64,000 bases of DNA from Rhabditoides inermis. Its lineage: Eukaryota > Nematoda > Chromadorea > Rhabditida > Rhabditidae. The translations under genes were made by a program, and so were the position numbers. Location: NCBI GenBank assembly GCA_963966185.1, contig CAWZYM010000263.1, positions 1-64,000 of the forward strand, read 5' to 3'. This document shows, piece after piece, positions 9,791 to 20,723 of the stretch; within the stretch, counting starts at the first letter, position 1, and each line of letters opens with the position of its first letter. A model generated the notes under the pieces. It saw nothing but the letters and a program-made list of their open reading frames with translations. It did not search any database and was not told the origin of the DNA.

Positions 9791-11082
9791 GAGAAAGAAG
9801 AGAGAAAGAAGAGAGAAAGAAGAGAGATGAATAAAGTAAAGTAATTTATATATTTTCATTTTTTAAATAATTCTAGGGAGAATGCATTACAGTGACTCGG
9901 TGACAGTGTCGCGCTCTCAACGCTCGCTTCTTTCTGACAACGAGTTGCAGGTGAGTGGAGACGCCCCTTTTCGCACCGCCTATCTAGTGATTGAGAAGGC
10001 GTGCAAGCGATCAGTGCATGCAAAAAAGCTCATGGCATTGTTGTGGTAACGCTTTCGGTTCGTGAATCATGCTTCGATTTCCGCAACGTTCAAACAAGTT
10101 ATACGGTAGGTAAAGGGTGATTCATGAACGAAGTTCGATGAACGATGAACGTTGGTTTCGATAACGCTAAACGCCATCGCTAAACGCACGTATGGCTATA
10201 GTCGTTCACCCAAACCCGCGAACACACATTTCCGCCCTGTCATTGTGCGTTGTGATAGAAAAGAGAACAATAGAGTGTGTGTGTGTGAGGGAGTTGAGAA
10301 ACACTGAAGACTACGCGCATAGCTTGTAAACTGTCGTCAAAAAGATTTTGAACTAGTCGCGAAAATTGAATACAATAGATCTTAGAAGTTAGAAACACTT
10401 TCTTATGAATTTATTGTTTAAAACCACCCGTTGCCCCGCCCATCTAAGCCCCGCCCTTCTCATTGCAGGCTATCGCAGAGGCGGTTGACGAGTCGACGCC
10501 GGTCTTCCATCCGACCGGTCAGATCTCACGCCCGCTCGCCTTCTTCACCCACCCACTCCGACTCACCAACGAGGCGCGCCCCTGATGAAGCCACGCCCAT
10601 CCAGGCCACGCCCCCTTCGGAAAGTACTTCGCCGTGTGATAAAGGCTGGTTATTTCACCTGTACTCTTTGTTTCGGATCGTAAATCATACTAGTACAATC
10701 GGTTTCTTTGTGTGTTGTCTCGTTTGTATCGCTCTCTTCACGCGAGTACTTTTCAAGTGAAATTTAAAAAAAACAGTAATTGGAAACTGTATAAATGTAT
10801 GAAGTATGAACAATTGATGAGCAACGATCGGAAATCAGCAATATGGTTGATTTTGTGTACACATAACCGATCACCATGAGTTCGGAGGGGAGAAGAAGAG
10901 GGAGAGGGGGTTGCACGTTTCTTGGATAAAGGGATGAACCTCTAATACCCGGTGAGATCGTGCATGCTACGCATCAGTCCGTTCAGCACCAGTTTGTTGC
11001 GAAGCATCGTCGACCCGCCTAGAACAAAACTACCATAAATTGTAAAATAGGGTTTGTTATTTTTTTGTTTAGCCGGTTGAAT

Positions 11083-11343
11083 CCGGGGTCCTCCTAGTCG
11101 AGAACAAGATAGGGTTCTCGGATTATGACGACGTCAGCAGAGGTAGTTGGGTTGGTTGGCGTCGGACGTCTTGAATTCCGTTCTTGAGTCCGTAGATGGT
11201 GCTGTGACGCCTTCTGGCTACCATGAGAGTGGTTTGCCACACCACAGGGCTGGGTGAATTTTGCAAAAATGGTTGAGTCCGAGGGGGATCGAATCAGCGA
11301 TCGTGAGATTGAGAGACGAACGCTCTATCCACTGAGCCGCGCC
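11083..11343 (-). mobile_element. tRNA-derived SINE, family A, copy 1
   Basis: On the minus strand the element begins with a tRNA-like head: A-box-like GGCTCAGTGGATAGAG (about 11337) and B-box-like GATTCGATCCC (about 11293). A body follows that ends at GGAGGACCCCGGA (about 11085). The body is clearly similar to 63412-64000, which defines a dispersed family. No ORF. Confidence 0.7.
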
Positions 11344-11663
11344 CAGGGCACTAATTACTTTTTATTTTTTTTACTAATTATTTTTGAAACAGTATCGTGG
11401 ATTCTAAACTGAACATACAACAATATTCTGAAAGAAATGCATTGCAGTTTTTTCGGGCTCATGTTTTTTTTCTGCAAGTCTATTAGTCTGATCACGCTAA
11501 TGTATCTCGTGAAACTCATTTGCGGGTTCGTTATAACGCAATATAAATGAAGTGTGTGTGCGGGCGTAGATTTGTTTAGTATTATTTAGTTGACGCACAA
11601 TTTGTGAGCAAATCAAATTTTAATTGAAACCTATGAAGTTGTTGACTAGCGTATATATATACT

Positions 11664-12220
11664 AGGGACCACAATGAGAATTTTAGAAGTTTGGATGTGG
11701 TATAGCAGTTTGTATAATAATGTAGATCGTTTCAAGCTGATTTCGAAAATATATAATGTTCATAGGGTTCATCGTTCACATTGCGCTCTAATTCCGCGCC
11801 GCGCGCGCGCACCCGAGCGCTCGCTCACACAGGGAAAGTGCGACAGAGGGCGGCTAGATCAAAGCACTGATGACGTCATTATTAGTTAATTTATGAATAT
11901 AATCGTTTCTAATAGTAGCACTACGCTTTGTGAGTATAATCAATCAGCACTCGATGAATTACGTCTCTTATGACACCATTTTTCATTACTCATTTTTGGC
12001 AATGGCGGCTAGATCAAAGAAATATGACGTCATCATATCACTCTTTATCGATTTTCAATACTTTACGGGGCACGTTTTCCCATAAATCGAATACATAATC
12101 GAATACGGGGTCGAATACGGGGCACGTTTTCCCATAAATCGAATACATAAATCGAACGCGTCCAGTCAGAAAATGTTACATGATTTCGACACAAAATCTA
12201 CACCTCACGTTGCGGTCCCT
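11664..12220. mobile_element. MITE inserted in a TA repeat
   Basis: AGGGACCACAATGAGA at the left and TCACGTTGCGGTCCCT at the right are inverted repeats, each flanked outside by a TATATATATA run. This is the pattern of a TA-targeting element landing in a TA microsatellite. The interior has a roughly 50-base tandem duplication (GGGGCACGTTTTCCCATAAA near 12068 and 12119) and two copies of GGCGGCTAGATCAAAG. No coding capacity. Confidence 0.6.
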
Positions 12221-12530
12221 ATATATATATACGTACAATGTGCGCGCACTCCGCGCCACCCCCGCGCGCACTACGAGCGGATTCCACGCTGCTTGTTGGG
12301 AAGCCTTGGTGAAGTGAAGCACGCATACTTTTGTCAAGGTACACTGCAAGGGACATGTGTCAAATAACGACCAGCGCGATACTTTTCAGCATGAATGTGG
12401 ATGATTGTCTAGCTAAACACTCCGGAGACGTGTAAAACTCAAATCATTTTGCCAAATCATGCAGGTGAGTCTACTTGGTTCCCTTATTCATTTGTTTATT
12501 TTGGCTTCAAAACACAATTGAGCGACTATT

Positions 12531-14257
12531 AAAGGAACAGTGGCGACTTATTTCTGCCACAACCTGTCACAACTGCTCATTTTTACACGAGCAAAACTCT
12601 TGACGGTGACCGGAATCGAACCTGCGAAGCTCAGGGGGCCACAACGCAGCGCACATGCACTGAGCCATGAAGCAAGTGAAAGGTCGTCGTTCATTTGCGC
12701 TTATCTCATGTCTCCGACCCCAACTTGCAGTATTGAAGCGTTGGCGGGAACTTCAAATTTTCGTCTGCATCCGTGGCAGTGGCAGATTCGAAATTAACGC
12801 AGAATTGCAAATGTGTTAGGTTGATATAATTTTTGATAATCAAATCGATATCTCCAACTACCGTCCGGTCGCCGTTTCCAGTACGATTCTGAAACTGATG
12901 ATGCGCTGCATTCTCTCTCGAACGCAGCTCACCCTCGAGGAACACCAACCTGTGGAGCAAGCCGGATTCAGGAGCGGATTCGCATGTGCAGACCACATCC
13001 TGACGACACGCGAATTGATTTATAAGTCGTACCGCTACAAGAAAAACCTCTATATAGTCTTCATTGACTATAGCAAAGCCTACGACTCTATCGAATTCGA
13101 GGACGCGTGGGCCGCGCTGGAGAGACACGGAGTGGATGCTGCATATGTCCGAGTCATGCAAGCGGTTTATCGAGCTGGAAAGACAAGAATTGCAGTGCGG
13201 AAGGAGAAAGCAGAAATCGAAGTAAGCAAAGGAGCGCGCCAAGGATGTCCCTGTTCCCCGTACATCTTCAATGCTGTGCTAGCCGAAGTATACAAGAAGG
13301 TCCTCTTCGAATTTCGAGGAGCTGGCATCAACATCGACGGGAAGAGACTGACCCATTTGCCATTTGGCATACGCCGATGATGTGGCGCTGTTCGCGACGA
13401 CGGCTGAAGGAGCTACGAAGATGCTGAGAGAAGTGGCGAAGACTAGCAAGGAGTTTGGATTGGCTATCAACCGAAAGAAGACAGTGGTTATGACGACGTC
13501 CCGGGCGAGGCCACCGATCAAGTTGGAGAAGGAACCAATCGACTACGTGCAAGAGTTTGTGTACCTGGGACAAGTGCTGAGCTGCGATAAGGATGAGCGG
13601 GAGGACGAACTGACCCGAAGGATACAATCTGGATGGGCGGCTTTCCACCGACACGCACACTTCCTACGACTGCCCCGTGCTCCAATGAACCTCAAGAGAA
13701 AAGTTTTTCGACAAGGAGTGCTGCCATGCCTAACGTATGGATGCGAAAGCTGGGGAATGAGAAAGGAGGACCTCATACGACTACGGACAGTTCAAAGAAA
13801 AATGGAGCGACAAATTCTCGGAATTTCGCTTCTCGACCATATACCTTCCAATGTGATTAGGAGGCAGACGCGACTACGGGACGTTGTACAAGAAGCCAGG
13901 GAAAGAAAGTTCAAGTTCGCTAGGAAAATGCTGACAGCTACCGATGACCGCTGGAGTAAGAAAGTCATTCTTTGGAGACCGAAAGGACCTGGTCGAATTG
14001 GAGCTCCGTATAAGGAATGGGAAGATGACTTCATAGCGGAGCTACCAGATCTCACGAAGACGCGGGCACGAAAGGAATGGAAACGACTGGCTACCGAGGA
14101 ACCTGCAGTTTGGAATCAGATCATCTCCCGGCGCTTCTCATTATAACACCCGAGGACCCATGCATACACTATTGTATATGTTCATGAAATGCGATTCCGG
14201 ATAAAGTATTTGATTTGATAATACTTCGAGTCAAAAATAAGTCGTCACTGTTCCTTT
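12531..14257. mobile_element. TIR element with internal tRNA-like sequence, split by a LINE
   Basis: The ends AAAGGAACAGTGGCGACTTA and TAAGTCGTCACTGTTCCTTT are inverted copies. Just inside the left end, the minus strand reads as a tRNA-like unit with an A-box-like TGGCTCAGTGCATG and a B-box-like GGTTCGATTCC (12605-12675). A retrotransposon fragment (about 12841-14220) lies inside. A second copy without the insertion is at 31586-31971 with the same ends, tRNA-like block and TGCAGTATTGAAG interior. Confidence 0.7.
12841..14220 (+). pseudogene. 5'-truncated RTE-like non-LTR retrotransposon (reverse transcriptase)
   Basis: Two overlapping frames encode a reverse transcriptase. 12898-13376 carries QAGFRSGFACADHI, FIDYSKAYDS and ARQGCPCSPYIFNA. 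13364-14146 carries the catalytic YADD box and the C-terminal thumb/tail region up to GRIGAPYKEWEDD. The frame breaks at about 13360-13372, where CATTTGC and CATTTGG form a 7-base tandem duplication; removing it conceptually would restore continuity, so this copy is dead. The endonuclease domain is missing. The 3' end runs into TTTGATTTGATAA-type repeats, as RTE elements often do, and TTGATAAT-like flanks suggest a target duplication. A stop ends the frame at 14144-14146. Confidence 0.85.
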
Positions 14258-14482
14258 AATCGAGCGATTATTATCGGCCCTTCGAAAAAGTTATTTTGTG
14301 TATAGAAAAGACGCTGTGTATAAAATAGACCAAAGACTAAAAACACAATCAGTGATTCGATATTCATAACCAAAGTCAAAGCTACTTGTATTTGTGAATG
14401 ATTGAAACAGCGCGTTATTTACGTTCATTTTTTTGGTTTTCATTCATAGGGCCTTCACAACTGATGTCGAACAAAATGAATA

Positions 14483-14719
14483 TTATACTGTCAGTGTATC
14501 TTTGTACAATATCAGGTATCAGGTAGAGAAATGAAAAAAAAGATTAAAAAAAAAGCTAGATGAAAACGTCTGATAGATAAAAACAAAGAAACTGTCACCT
14601 GTGGATATGCTAGTCAGGTTCACATCGCCGGCGACTTCGACGAAGGAAACGACGGACAGAGGAACGGAGAACTCCAACTCGTCCAAAAGCTCGTCGTCGA
14701 CCTTGACCTGACAGACAAT

Positions 14720-14765
<46 letters not shown>

Positions 14766-16361
14766 ATAACTAACTCTCCGTTTCTCATGCCTGTCACGGT
14801 TTCCTCTCTTTGAATATACTTTTTCTCTTCCTCTCTTCCTCTCCTCTCTACAACTTCCGCAACATGTATGTTTTTGACATGTTGGTTCTCTGTCTAGCTG
14901 TCGCACCTTGATTCCGCGGCTCGATTCGACGAGGGAGATGGTGAACAGCTGGTTTACTTGAATCGGATTGAACGAGACCTGTATGAGTATGGGCATGTGG
15001 GTGTGATTTTTTTAACTGCATTTCGAATCGCCCTCACCAGAACAATATCTAATCGTCTTCGCCCGAACACTCTCGAGCACTTTGGAATGCCTTGCTTTTT
15101 CTTCGAAACACTTCGGAATCGCTTTCGACTAAGCTTCACAGGGGCATAGAGCGACTGACCGTATTATGCTCCCACTTTCCACCGTAGTCCGAGTTGAAAA
15201 TGATTCTCTCATTGGTGAACCGCACGCACATGTACAAATAGAGGTGCTCACCGGAGAGTAGAGACACTTCGAACTGACTGGAAAAAAACGGGTGTGCTGG
15301 TCTGGACGTTTTTTTTTGTTGCACAAGACGTTCTGCGTGTATGTAAAAACGCGACACTTTAACGGAAATTAAAGCTTCATGACCAATAGATTCAATGCAA
15401 AAATAATGTTTTTTTCTAAATCGCGCTATGACTGTTTTATACCTTATACGGAGAATGCTGGTCATCGTCATAACGAACACACGGGGGCACATGAGTGAGA
15501 AGTGAGAGGATTGGTTCTGGGAACGACCAGCGACCGCTCTCTCTCTCTCTCTCACGCAATGCAATCACAACAAACTGGAAACTTGTGAAAAGAAACTGGG
15601 TATTGGAAAACTCATGAACTCATCGTTCACTGGTCAATTCCAACTTTCACAACTTATGATACTACATTGAAAATTGTGTTACATTGCTATGCGAGTGAAG
15701 GTCACTCGTGTTTTGCGTGTAAACAAGTATAAAAAATCACATTTCCAATTTCAGTTTTCAAATAGCCTTATGGGTTCTCAAAACCGCTTGAATTGAGTTG
15801 TGTTCGATTATGTCATTTCTTATATTCACCTAAGTCGCTACACAGTCACGCAGAGCCACAAATAAGTGGTTTTAGTTTAAAAAAAAAACTCAACAAGAAC
15901 TGTAAAGGGCAATGAGAACTATAATCATACAAAAAGTAAACAAAAATCTAAACAAACATTAAACATACCGTCGTGGTCCCGTGAAAGCGCATCCTTTTAT
16001 ATGAATCGCACTCAGCGCGCTCGCATTTTTCACGTCAACACTGCACGGCATGTGCTGGAAAAATGAGCACGAAGTCAAAACAACAGGTTCTTTCCGCTTC
16101 CCGCTTAGCCTGTTAAACGTATCAGAGCAAAAGAAAACATAACATAGCATTGGTTAGTAGGACGATAATGGAAAAGTTAAATAAATCAGTACAAAAGACA
16201 ACTGTCGTATGCGAAAAACGAAAACAAAAATAGTAAGGGTCTATTGACAGAAAGTATTAAAGTATCATTCACAGTCACAAGTATGAGCATTATGTGAACA
16301 CAATAGAACAACGAGCGCCACTCACCGGATTCGTTGCCACAACACCGCGTAGCAGGTCCAT
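14483..16361 (-). CDS. galectin, single carbohydrate-recognition domain
   Basis: Exons 16361-16326, 16054-15969, 15277-15160, 14978-14907 and 14707-14599 join in phase. A final exon at about 14487-14483 probably supplies one residue and a stop. The roughly 142-residue product is one galectin fold: ALSAIHIKG (first strand), FEVSLLSGEHLYLYMCVRF (family pattern F-I-L-G---I-HFNPRF), GGKWEHN, FNPIQVNQLFTISL, VKVDDELL (usually V-VNG) and AGDVNLTSI (GDV-LT-I). Classic sugar-binding residues H-NPR and WG-EER are largely replaced (YMCVRF, KWEHN), so lectin activity may be lost or altered. Galectins lack signal peptides, and none is seen here. A (CT)20 tract lies in the intron after 14707. Confidence 0.8.
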
Positions 16362-17251
16362 TCCAGCCACACAATACTTGCGATTTTGTGGAATGAGTCA
16401 GCTGATAAAAGTCGCGAATAGTGTGAGGCGGCAGCGGCAGCTATCTGCTAGCGAGAAAGCGCGCGCATCTCTCTTTCTCTTCTCCGGTCGTCTTTGCTTC
16501 GCACCACCTTTATTTGCTCTGAACAAACGATGAGAACGGAACACTCGTTCAAGTGTTGTCTACTAGTTGAGTACCCCTTTTTTAACTTGCTGAAAAACGC
16601 ACTTCGCAGAAACGCATACTAGGTAGGTGTGAATGAGAAATGAAAATGTTGTTTATGAGTTCCAATTTTATTTTCATATCCGGTTTTTGAAACATACGTT
16701 TTCAGAACAATAATGTAGCGGTTTCCAGTTTCTTGCATTGGACCCGAAAAATACAAGTGCATCGAGCGTTCCTGCGTGTTTCTTCCTTTCCTGGCATAGA
16801 GACAGATGACAATGTTCGCAACGTCCTGTCGCACCTGTCGCATTCTCGGCATAATCATGAAATCGAGCCACGTTTTTCACTTCTTGATCGCGAGCCTGTG
16901 ACTTTGTGTCAGAAATGAACAAGTACTTATCGTTCGTTGTAGTGATATCCTAGTGAAATTTTCATAATGATAGTGGATTGCGTGTGTGTCCACTGCCGAT
17001 TAGGTATTGGTTTCGATGTTTCATATCCATTTCGGATCGGCTTGCAACATTGGTCGTATGTGTAAATAAGATATTTTGTCGCAACTTGTACTCACTCTCG
17101 AGTTTCTCATTAAATGAGCAATCATCATTCGCTGCTACCAATAACAATGAAAGGTGGCAGCGTTCTATTATTGACTGCAGAATGGTTCCGAGAAGTGAGG
17201 ACACAAACTGTATTTGTTTGTCAATGTTTACATTTTTTTTCGATGTTTAGC
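16362..17251. other. intergenic region upstream of galectin and the channel relic
   Basis: AT-rich sequence between a minus-strand start and plus-strand exons. On the minus strand 16850-16690 is an open, splice-flanked patch (MPRMRQVRQDVANIVICLYA) that could be an exon of something unrecognised, but nothing joins to it. No other feature is supported. Confidence 0.3.
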
Positions 17252-17405
17252 CACTGAGCAACGTATTTTCGAATTTATCTTCGACAATTACAATAAGAAA
17301 GTGCGGCCGTCTACTGAAGACGGACCGATCGAAATGACATTGAATGTAGGAGACGCATGGCTCTTCAAAGTGGTGGGTTGTTGTTGTTGTTGTTGTTGTT
17401 GTTGC

Positions 17406-17479
<74 letters not shown>

Positions 17480-19000
17480 TCGTCGTTGTCGTTGTTGTTG
17501 GCAGCGGCGGCGTCTGCAGGATTAGCCAAATGTTTTTCGGGATGTGAACAAAAATCGGGTCGACTATGTGCTAACCGAGAATCGTATTTGGTGGGTATGA
17601 CCTCATTATCCGAAATCTTAATTTTCAAATGAGGCGCGATCCCCGTCTAGCTCAGGATCCGGCCGATTTCGATGAGATAGACTGGGTGGACTATCATCAG
17701 GACCAAGTCTGGTTACCTCCACTCATATTTTACGAAATGTACGTCTCTCTCACTCCTTCTCTCTCCCGATTTGAGATCCATTTCAGAATAACAATCAAAG
17801 ACTACTTCCGAAGGCCATAACACGCAAGTCCAAGTAAGTTTTTTTTTTCTTTTTTTCTTTTTTTCTAGAATGTTATAATGCTGATCTTCTCAAACCAGAG
17901 AAAACAAAAAGCACAGTAACACAAGAGAATAATTACAATGCGGCAAAAATCGAGCTGACCCTAGGCTATCACACAATTATATTTTTTTTAGATTTTAAGT
18001 GACGGCACGTTTTGGTTCGAGTCGTCGTTTTACATTCAGGCATATAGACATGTGATATGAAGATATGAAGGTGAGTATTTGTCTGTCTAGTCTTGTGCTT
18101 GACTCATTTCACTGCCTCTCTTGTTATGTTCGAATCCGTTTGACTCTCACCTGTGCAAGATCAAAGAGGGCACCGAGTTTGCAAGAACTGGCCAAATCGT
18201 TTCGAGCCCGGGGATTATCAAGAAGAAAAAGGTAGACATTAACATTAGACAAAGAAAACAACTAGGGAAGACTATACGAAAGTTTTCGATCACAGACACC
18301 ACACCAATACCATATCAATTTTATGCTAGTTTCAGTCAAGTCCGGAATGGGAGATTGACGTCTTTATCATCAACAAAACGTTGACTATAATAGGGTTCAA
18401 CTACAGTCAGGTAAATTGCTACAGTTGAAAAGTTTTTTTAGCAAGAGATTTTAGCTTGAGTACCACTTCACGATGCGCCGACAGCCTCTGTACTACGTTA
18501 TCATGATTACCATCCCCATGTTCTTCATCGCAACTATATCAGTGATTGAAATAATTGATTCTGTGAAAATCACTGCAATTGTACGTTTGTGATTCTCAGA
18601 TGAGAGAGAGAGAGAGACTTGATCATTTTAGGCAAAAAATTGTCTATGTTGCATGTTGTCACTGTCTCTTTTGTTTGAAATCGTTGCGGACAATCTACCG
18701 AAACCATTAAGTCTCACTTTTATTGGTCAGCGTTTATAGTTCTTATGTTGATAACCTTGCATCATTTCAGGTGAGTATCTCGTAACGTCGTAACCACTCT
18801 TTCTTTGTGTATGCTTGCCGCTTCAACTTCAATGACATTAGCAAAGCTGCAGACAATCATGTGCGCACGAAGTGCAGCTCCTCCCTGCGTTATGAGAAGA
18901 GTGTTATTCATTGGATGCCCTGAAGAACATGGAAAGGTTGGTAGCATTGTGTTGTTCATTCGTACCGGTTCATTCAGGTCTCCGACTGTTGGCGACACCT
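17252..19000 (+). pseudogene. Cys-loop ligand-gated ion channel, decayed
   Basis: The order of a pentameric ligand-gated channel subunit is recognisable: FDNYNKKVRP (N-terminal), NVFRDVNKNRVDYVLTENRI, then WRDPRLAQDP (the W-DPRL motif), QVWLPPLIFYE, NDGTFWFESSF, NPFDSHLC (end of the Cys-loop), SPEWEIDVFI, TM1 EYHFTMRRQPLYYVIMITIP, TM2 CMLSLSLLFEIVADNLPKPL, TM3-like SAFIVLMLITLHHF. Several junctions do not work: the phase after FYE, a stop before the Cys-loop exon with the expected first Cys only in another frame, and a frame change between TM2 and TM3. A run of about 35 TTG triplets fills the intron after 17363. The family includes nicotinic and LGC receptors of nematodes; the subtype cannot be assigned. 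Confidence 0.65.
17374..17477 (+). repeat. (TTG)n microsatellite
   Basis: About 35 consecutive TTG triplets with one CTG interruption. It lies directly after a GTGGGT donor in the channel relic, so it is intronic; the poly-Leu/poly-Asn frames are artefacts. Confidence 0.95.
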
Positions 19001-19758
19001 GTTCTCTCGTGTACGGCTCGTCCTCGGATCTTAGATGGAGATGGCTCTCATTGCAATCCTCGCAACATTCTTGTCGCATCAAAAGTGAATATGTTCTTGC
19101 AATACAATACAATATTAGGGGCGGCGCGCAGCGGCGCCCGTTTGTTTTGAGCTGTGACGCGCGCAACACGCCACTCCCAAGGCACACACGATTTCTCTAT
19201 TCTAATACAATATACTTAATTAGTGTGCGTTATTTGTTAGAATATCACTTTGTAAGACCTATGAGTATGATTCGTGAAACCAATATCGGTTGCGGCATCC
19301 AAAAACCGCCCTCTCTTGCTCTCTCCCGCTTTGCCACTAAACGTGTTTACGACGGCGGCGGCGACGACGGTGTGCATCACGTAAGCTCCGCCCACTGCAC
19401 TTTGCGCTCATTGGTCGCTCGGCTCTCTTGCGTGCGCACTCTGATTGGCTGAGCGCATGCCCCGCCCTTCGTTCACCCACTCTCGTGTCGGCTCGCCGTC
19501 CAGGCCACCGCCCCAGTTTTGGCGCGAAAACTGTGGGGGGAGGGGAGTGTGCGGAGCGGAGTGAGTGGGTAAGAGAGAGAGACGCGAAATAGCGCGTGTC
19601 AATGAGAGACTGGCATTGGCAGGCGCACGAGCGATTCGACAAAGCAGTGCGTTTCCATATTCAGGATACGTTTTCTAAAGTTTCGAATATGTATACATAA
19701 CATGTTCGGCACATCAACCTGAAAAACAATTTCTTCGAAATTTGAGAAAAGGACATCC

Positions 19759-20136
19759 ATTCTCTTTCGAAAAGTACACGAGTAAAGAGGAGTGGTTTGT
19801 TTTGATCTAATTCAACAAAAGCACATGCATAAAATCTCTTCGCAGCTGACTAAAATTTCAAAACAAACCTGCTCTTTCTGATCGATGAAAAATATAGTAT
19901 GCACTATAATCGTGTCATACATTTTGTTGCAAGTTACTTGTTGGGATTAACAGTATCCTGAATACCTGAACTCAACATGCTAACAAGAAAACAATTAGAG
20001 TTTTAAAACATCGTTCGAAAGAGCAGGTTTGTTTTGAAATTTTAGTCAGCTGCGAAGAGATTTTATGCATGTGCTTTTGTTGAATTAGATCAAAACAAAC
20101 CACTCCTCTTTACTCGTGTACTTTTCGAAAGAGAAT
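19759..20136. mobile_element. foldback element with perfect 120-base arms
   Basis: 19759-19878 and 20017-20136 are inverted copies of each other, apparently without mismatch over 120 bases, separated by 138 bases. The arms run from ATTCTCTTTCGAAAAGTACA to AACAAACCTGCTCTTTC. There is no ORF. It fits a long-TIR MITE or foldback element that inserted recently or is maintained by gene conversion. A target duplication is not evident. Confidence 0.9.
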
Positions 20137-20159
20137 ACAAGTCTTGCTTTCCCAGAACA

Positions 20160-20470
20160 AACACAATCAAGACTGCCCTAACCGAGAATGCGACCACAGC
20201 ATTTCAGTATTGTAATAGTGACAGTGGCAATGACAGCAAGCACGTCTGGCATGTTCATGTATGGTGCTGAGCTACCGTCGGTGAGGATCGAGCTGGCTGA
20301 GGGGTCTGAAGACGACTGCGAACTCGTTGTTCTTTACCAGCCGCTCCTCCGGCGTAAATGTCTCAAGGTAGCTGAACAAACGGTGTTGACCTACTCTCCA
20401 GACTGCCCTATTTCTAACCAAAAACACGTGTGAATAGTTGCACTCACTCAGAAATGATGCAGCCAGAGTC
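20160..20470. other. unassigned open patch
   Basis: On the plus strand 20188-20370 reads as a hydrophobic start (QHFSIVIVTVAMTAS) followed by an acidic stretch and a donor-like GTAGCT. On the minus strand the same interval is also open, ending PEERLVKNNEFAVVFRPLS after a TTGTTCAG acceptor. I cannot decide between the strands or identify either product. Confidence 0.25.
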
Positions 20471-20599
20471 TGTCTATTTGTCTTTTCGAACAGCTCACCT
20501 GGGATCACTGACGGACCCGAAAAAAAAAACTCTGTACGTTTTCGTACCGGAAACGCATTGTTCGTTAAGAAAATCATAACTCATAACACCACGATTCGA

Positions 20600-20685
20600 T
20601 GTCTAGGGTTAAGGTCCTAGGTTAGTTATAACGAAGATATCCTATTAATTTGGTTCGAATCCGACGGTGTGGCCCTAACGACATT
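20600..20685 (+). repeat. tRNA-like remnant
   Basis: TAGGTTAGTTATAACG resembles an A box and GGTTCGAATCC at about 20651 is an almost perfect B box. The flanks do not form a convincing acceptor stem. Probably a tRNA-derived repeat. Confidence 0.4.
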
Positions 20686-20723
20686 ATTCGTTAGTTCGAT
20701 TCGATAATATATCTTTCTCTATT

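Larger units (their letters stand above)
7640..10760 (+). pseudogene. fragments resembling a Cys-loop receptor C-terminal half
   Basis: Two patches look like receptor coding sequence. At about 7752-7867 the frame KIVELSIAGGLQMLLCLVVL resembles the second membrane helix of pentameric ligand-gated channels and ends at a good donor, but a TAA lies just upstream in frame. At about 10471-10760 a Ser/Arg/Pro-rich loop leads into a membrane segment (STIGFFVCCLVCIALFTRVL) and a stop, the layout expected for the last intracellular loop and fourth helix. Open patches with splice sites at 9653-9741 and 9877-9949 lie between. The phases do not join cleanly, so this is either a decayed gene or a model I could not solve. 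Identification is tentative. Confidence 0.3.

Noticed and set aside
12605..12675. Possible functional tRNA genes (also at 4700, 11290, 20600, 25683, 31660, 42100, 57720)
   Set aside because: All have A- or B-box-like sequences but no 7-base acceptor pairing or complete cloverleaf, and several sit in dispersed repeats, so they are tRNA-derived repeats.
17214..17632. Poly-Cys, poly-Leu and poly-Asn frames over the TTG repeat
   Set aside because: The repeat begins right after a GTGGGT donor in the channel relic, so these are artefacts of a triplet microsatellite.
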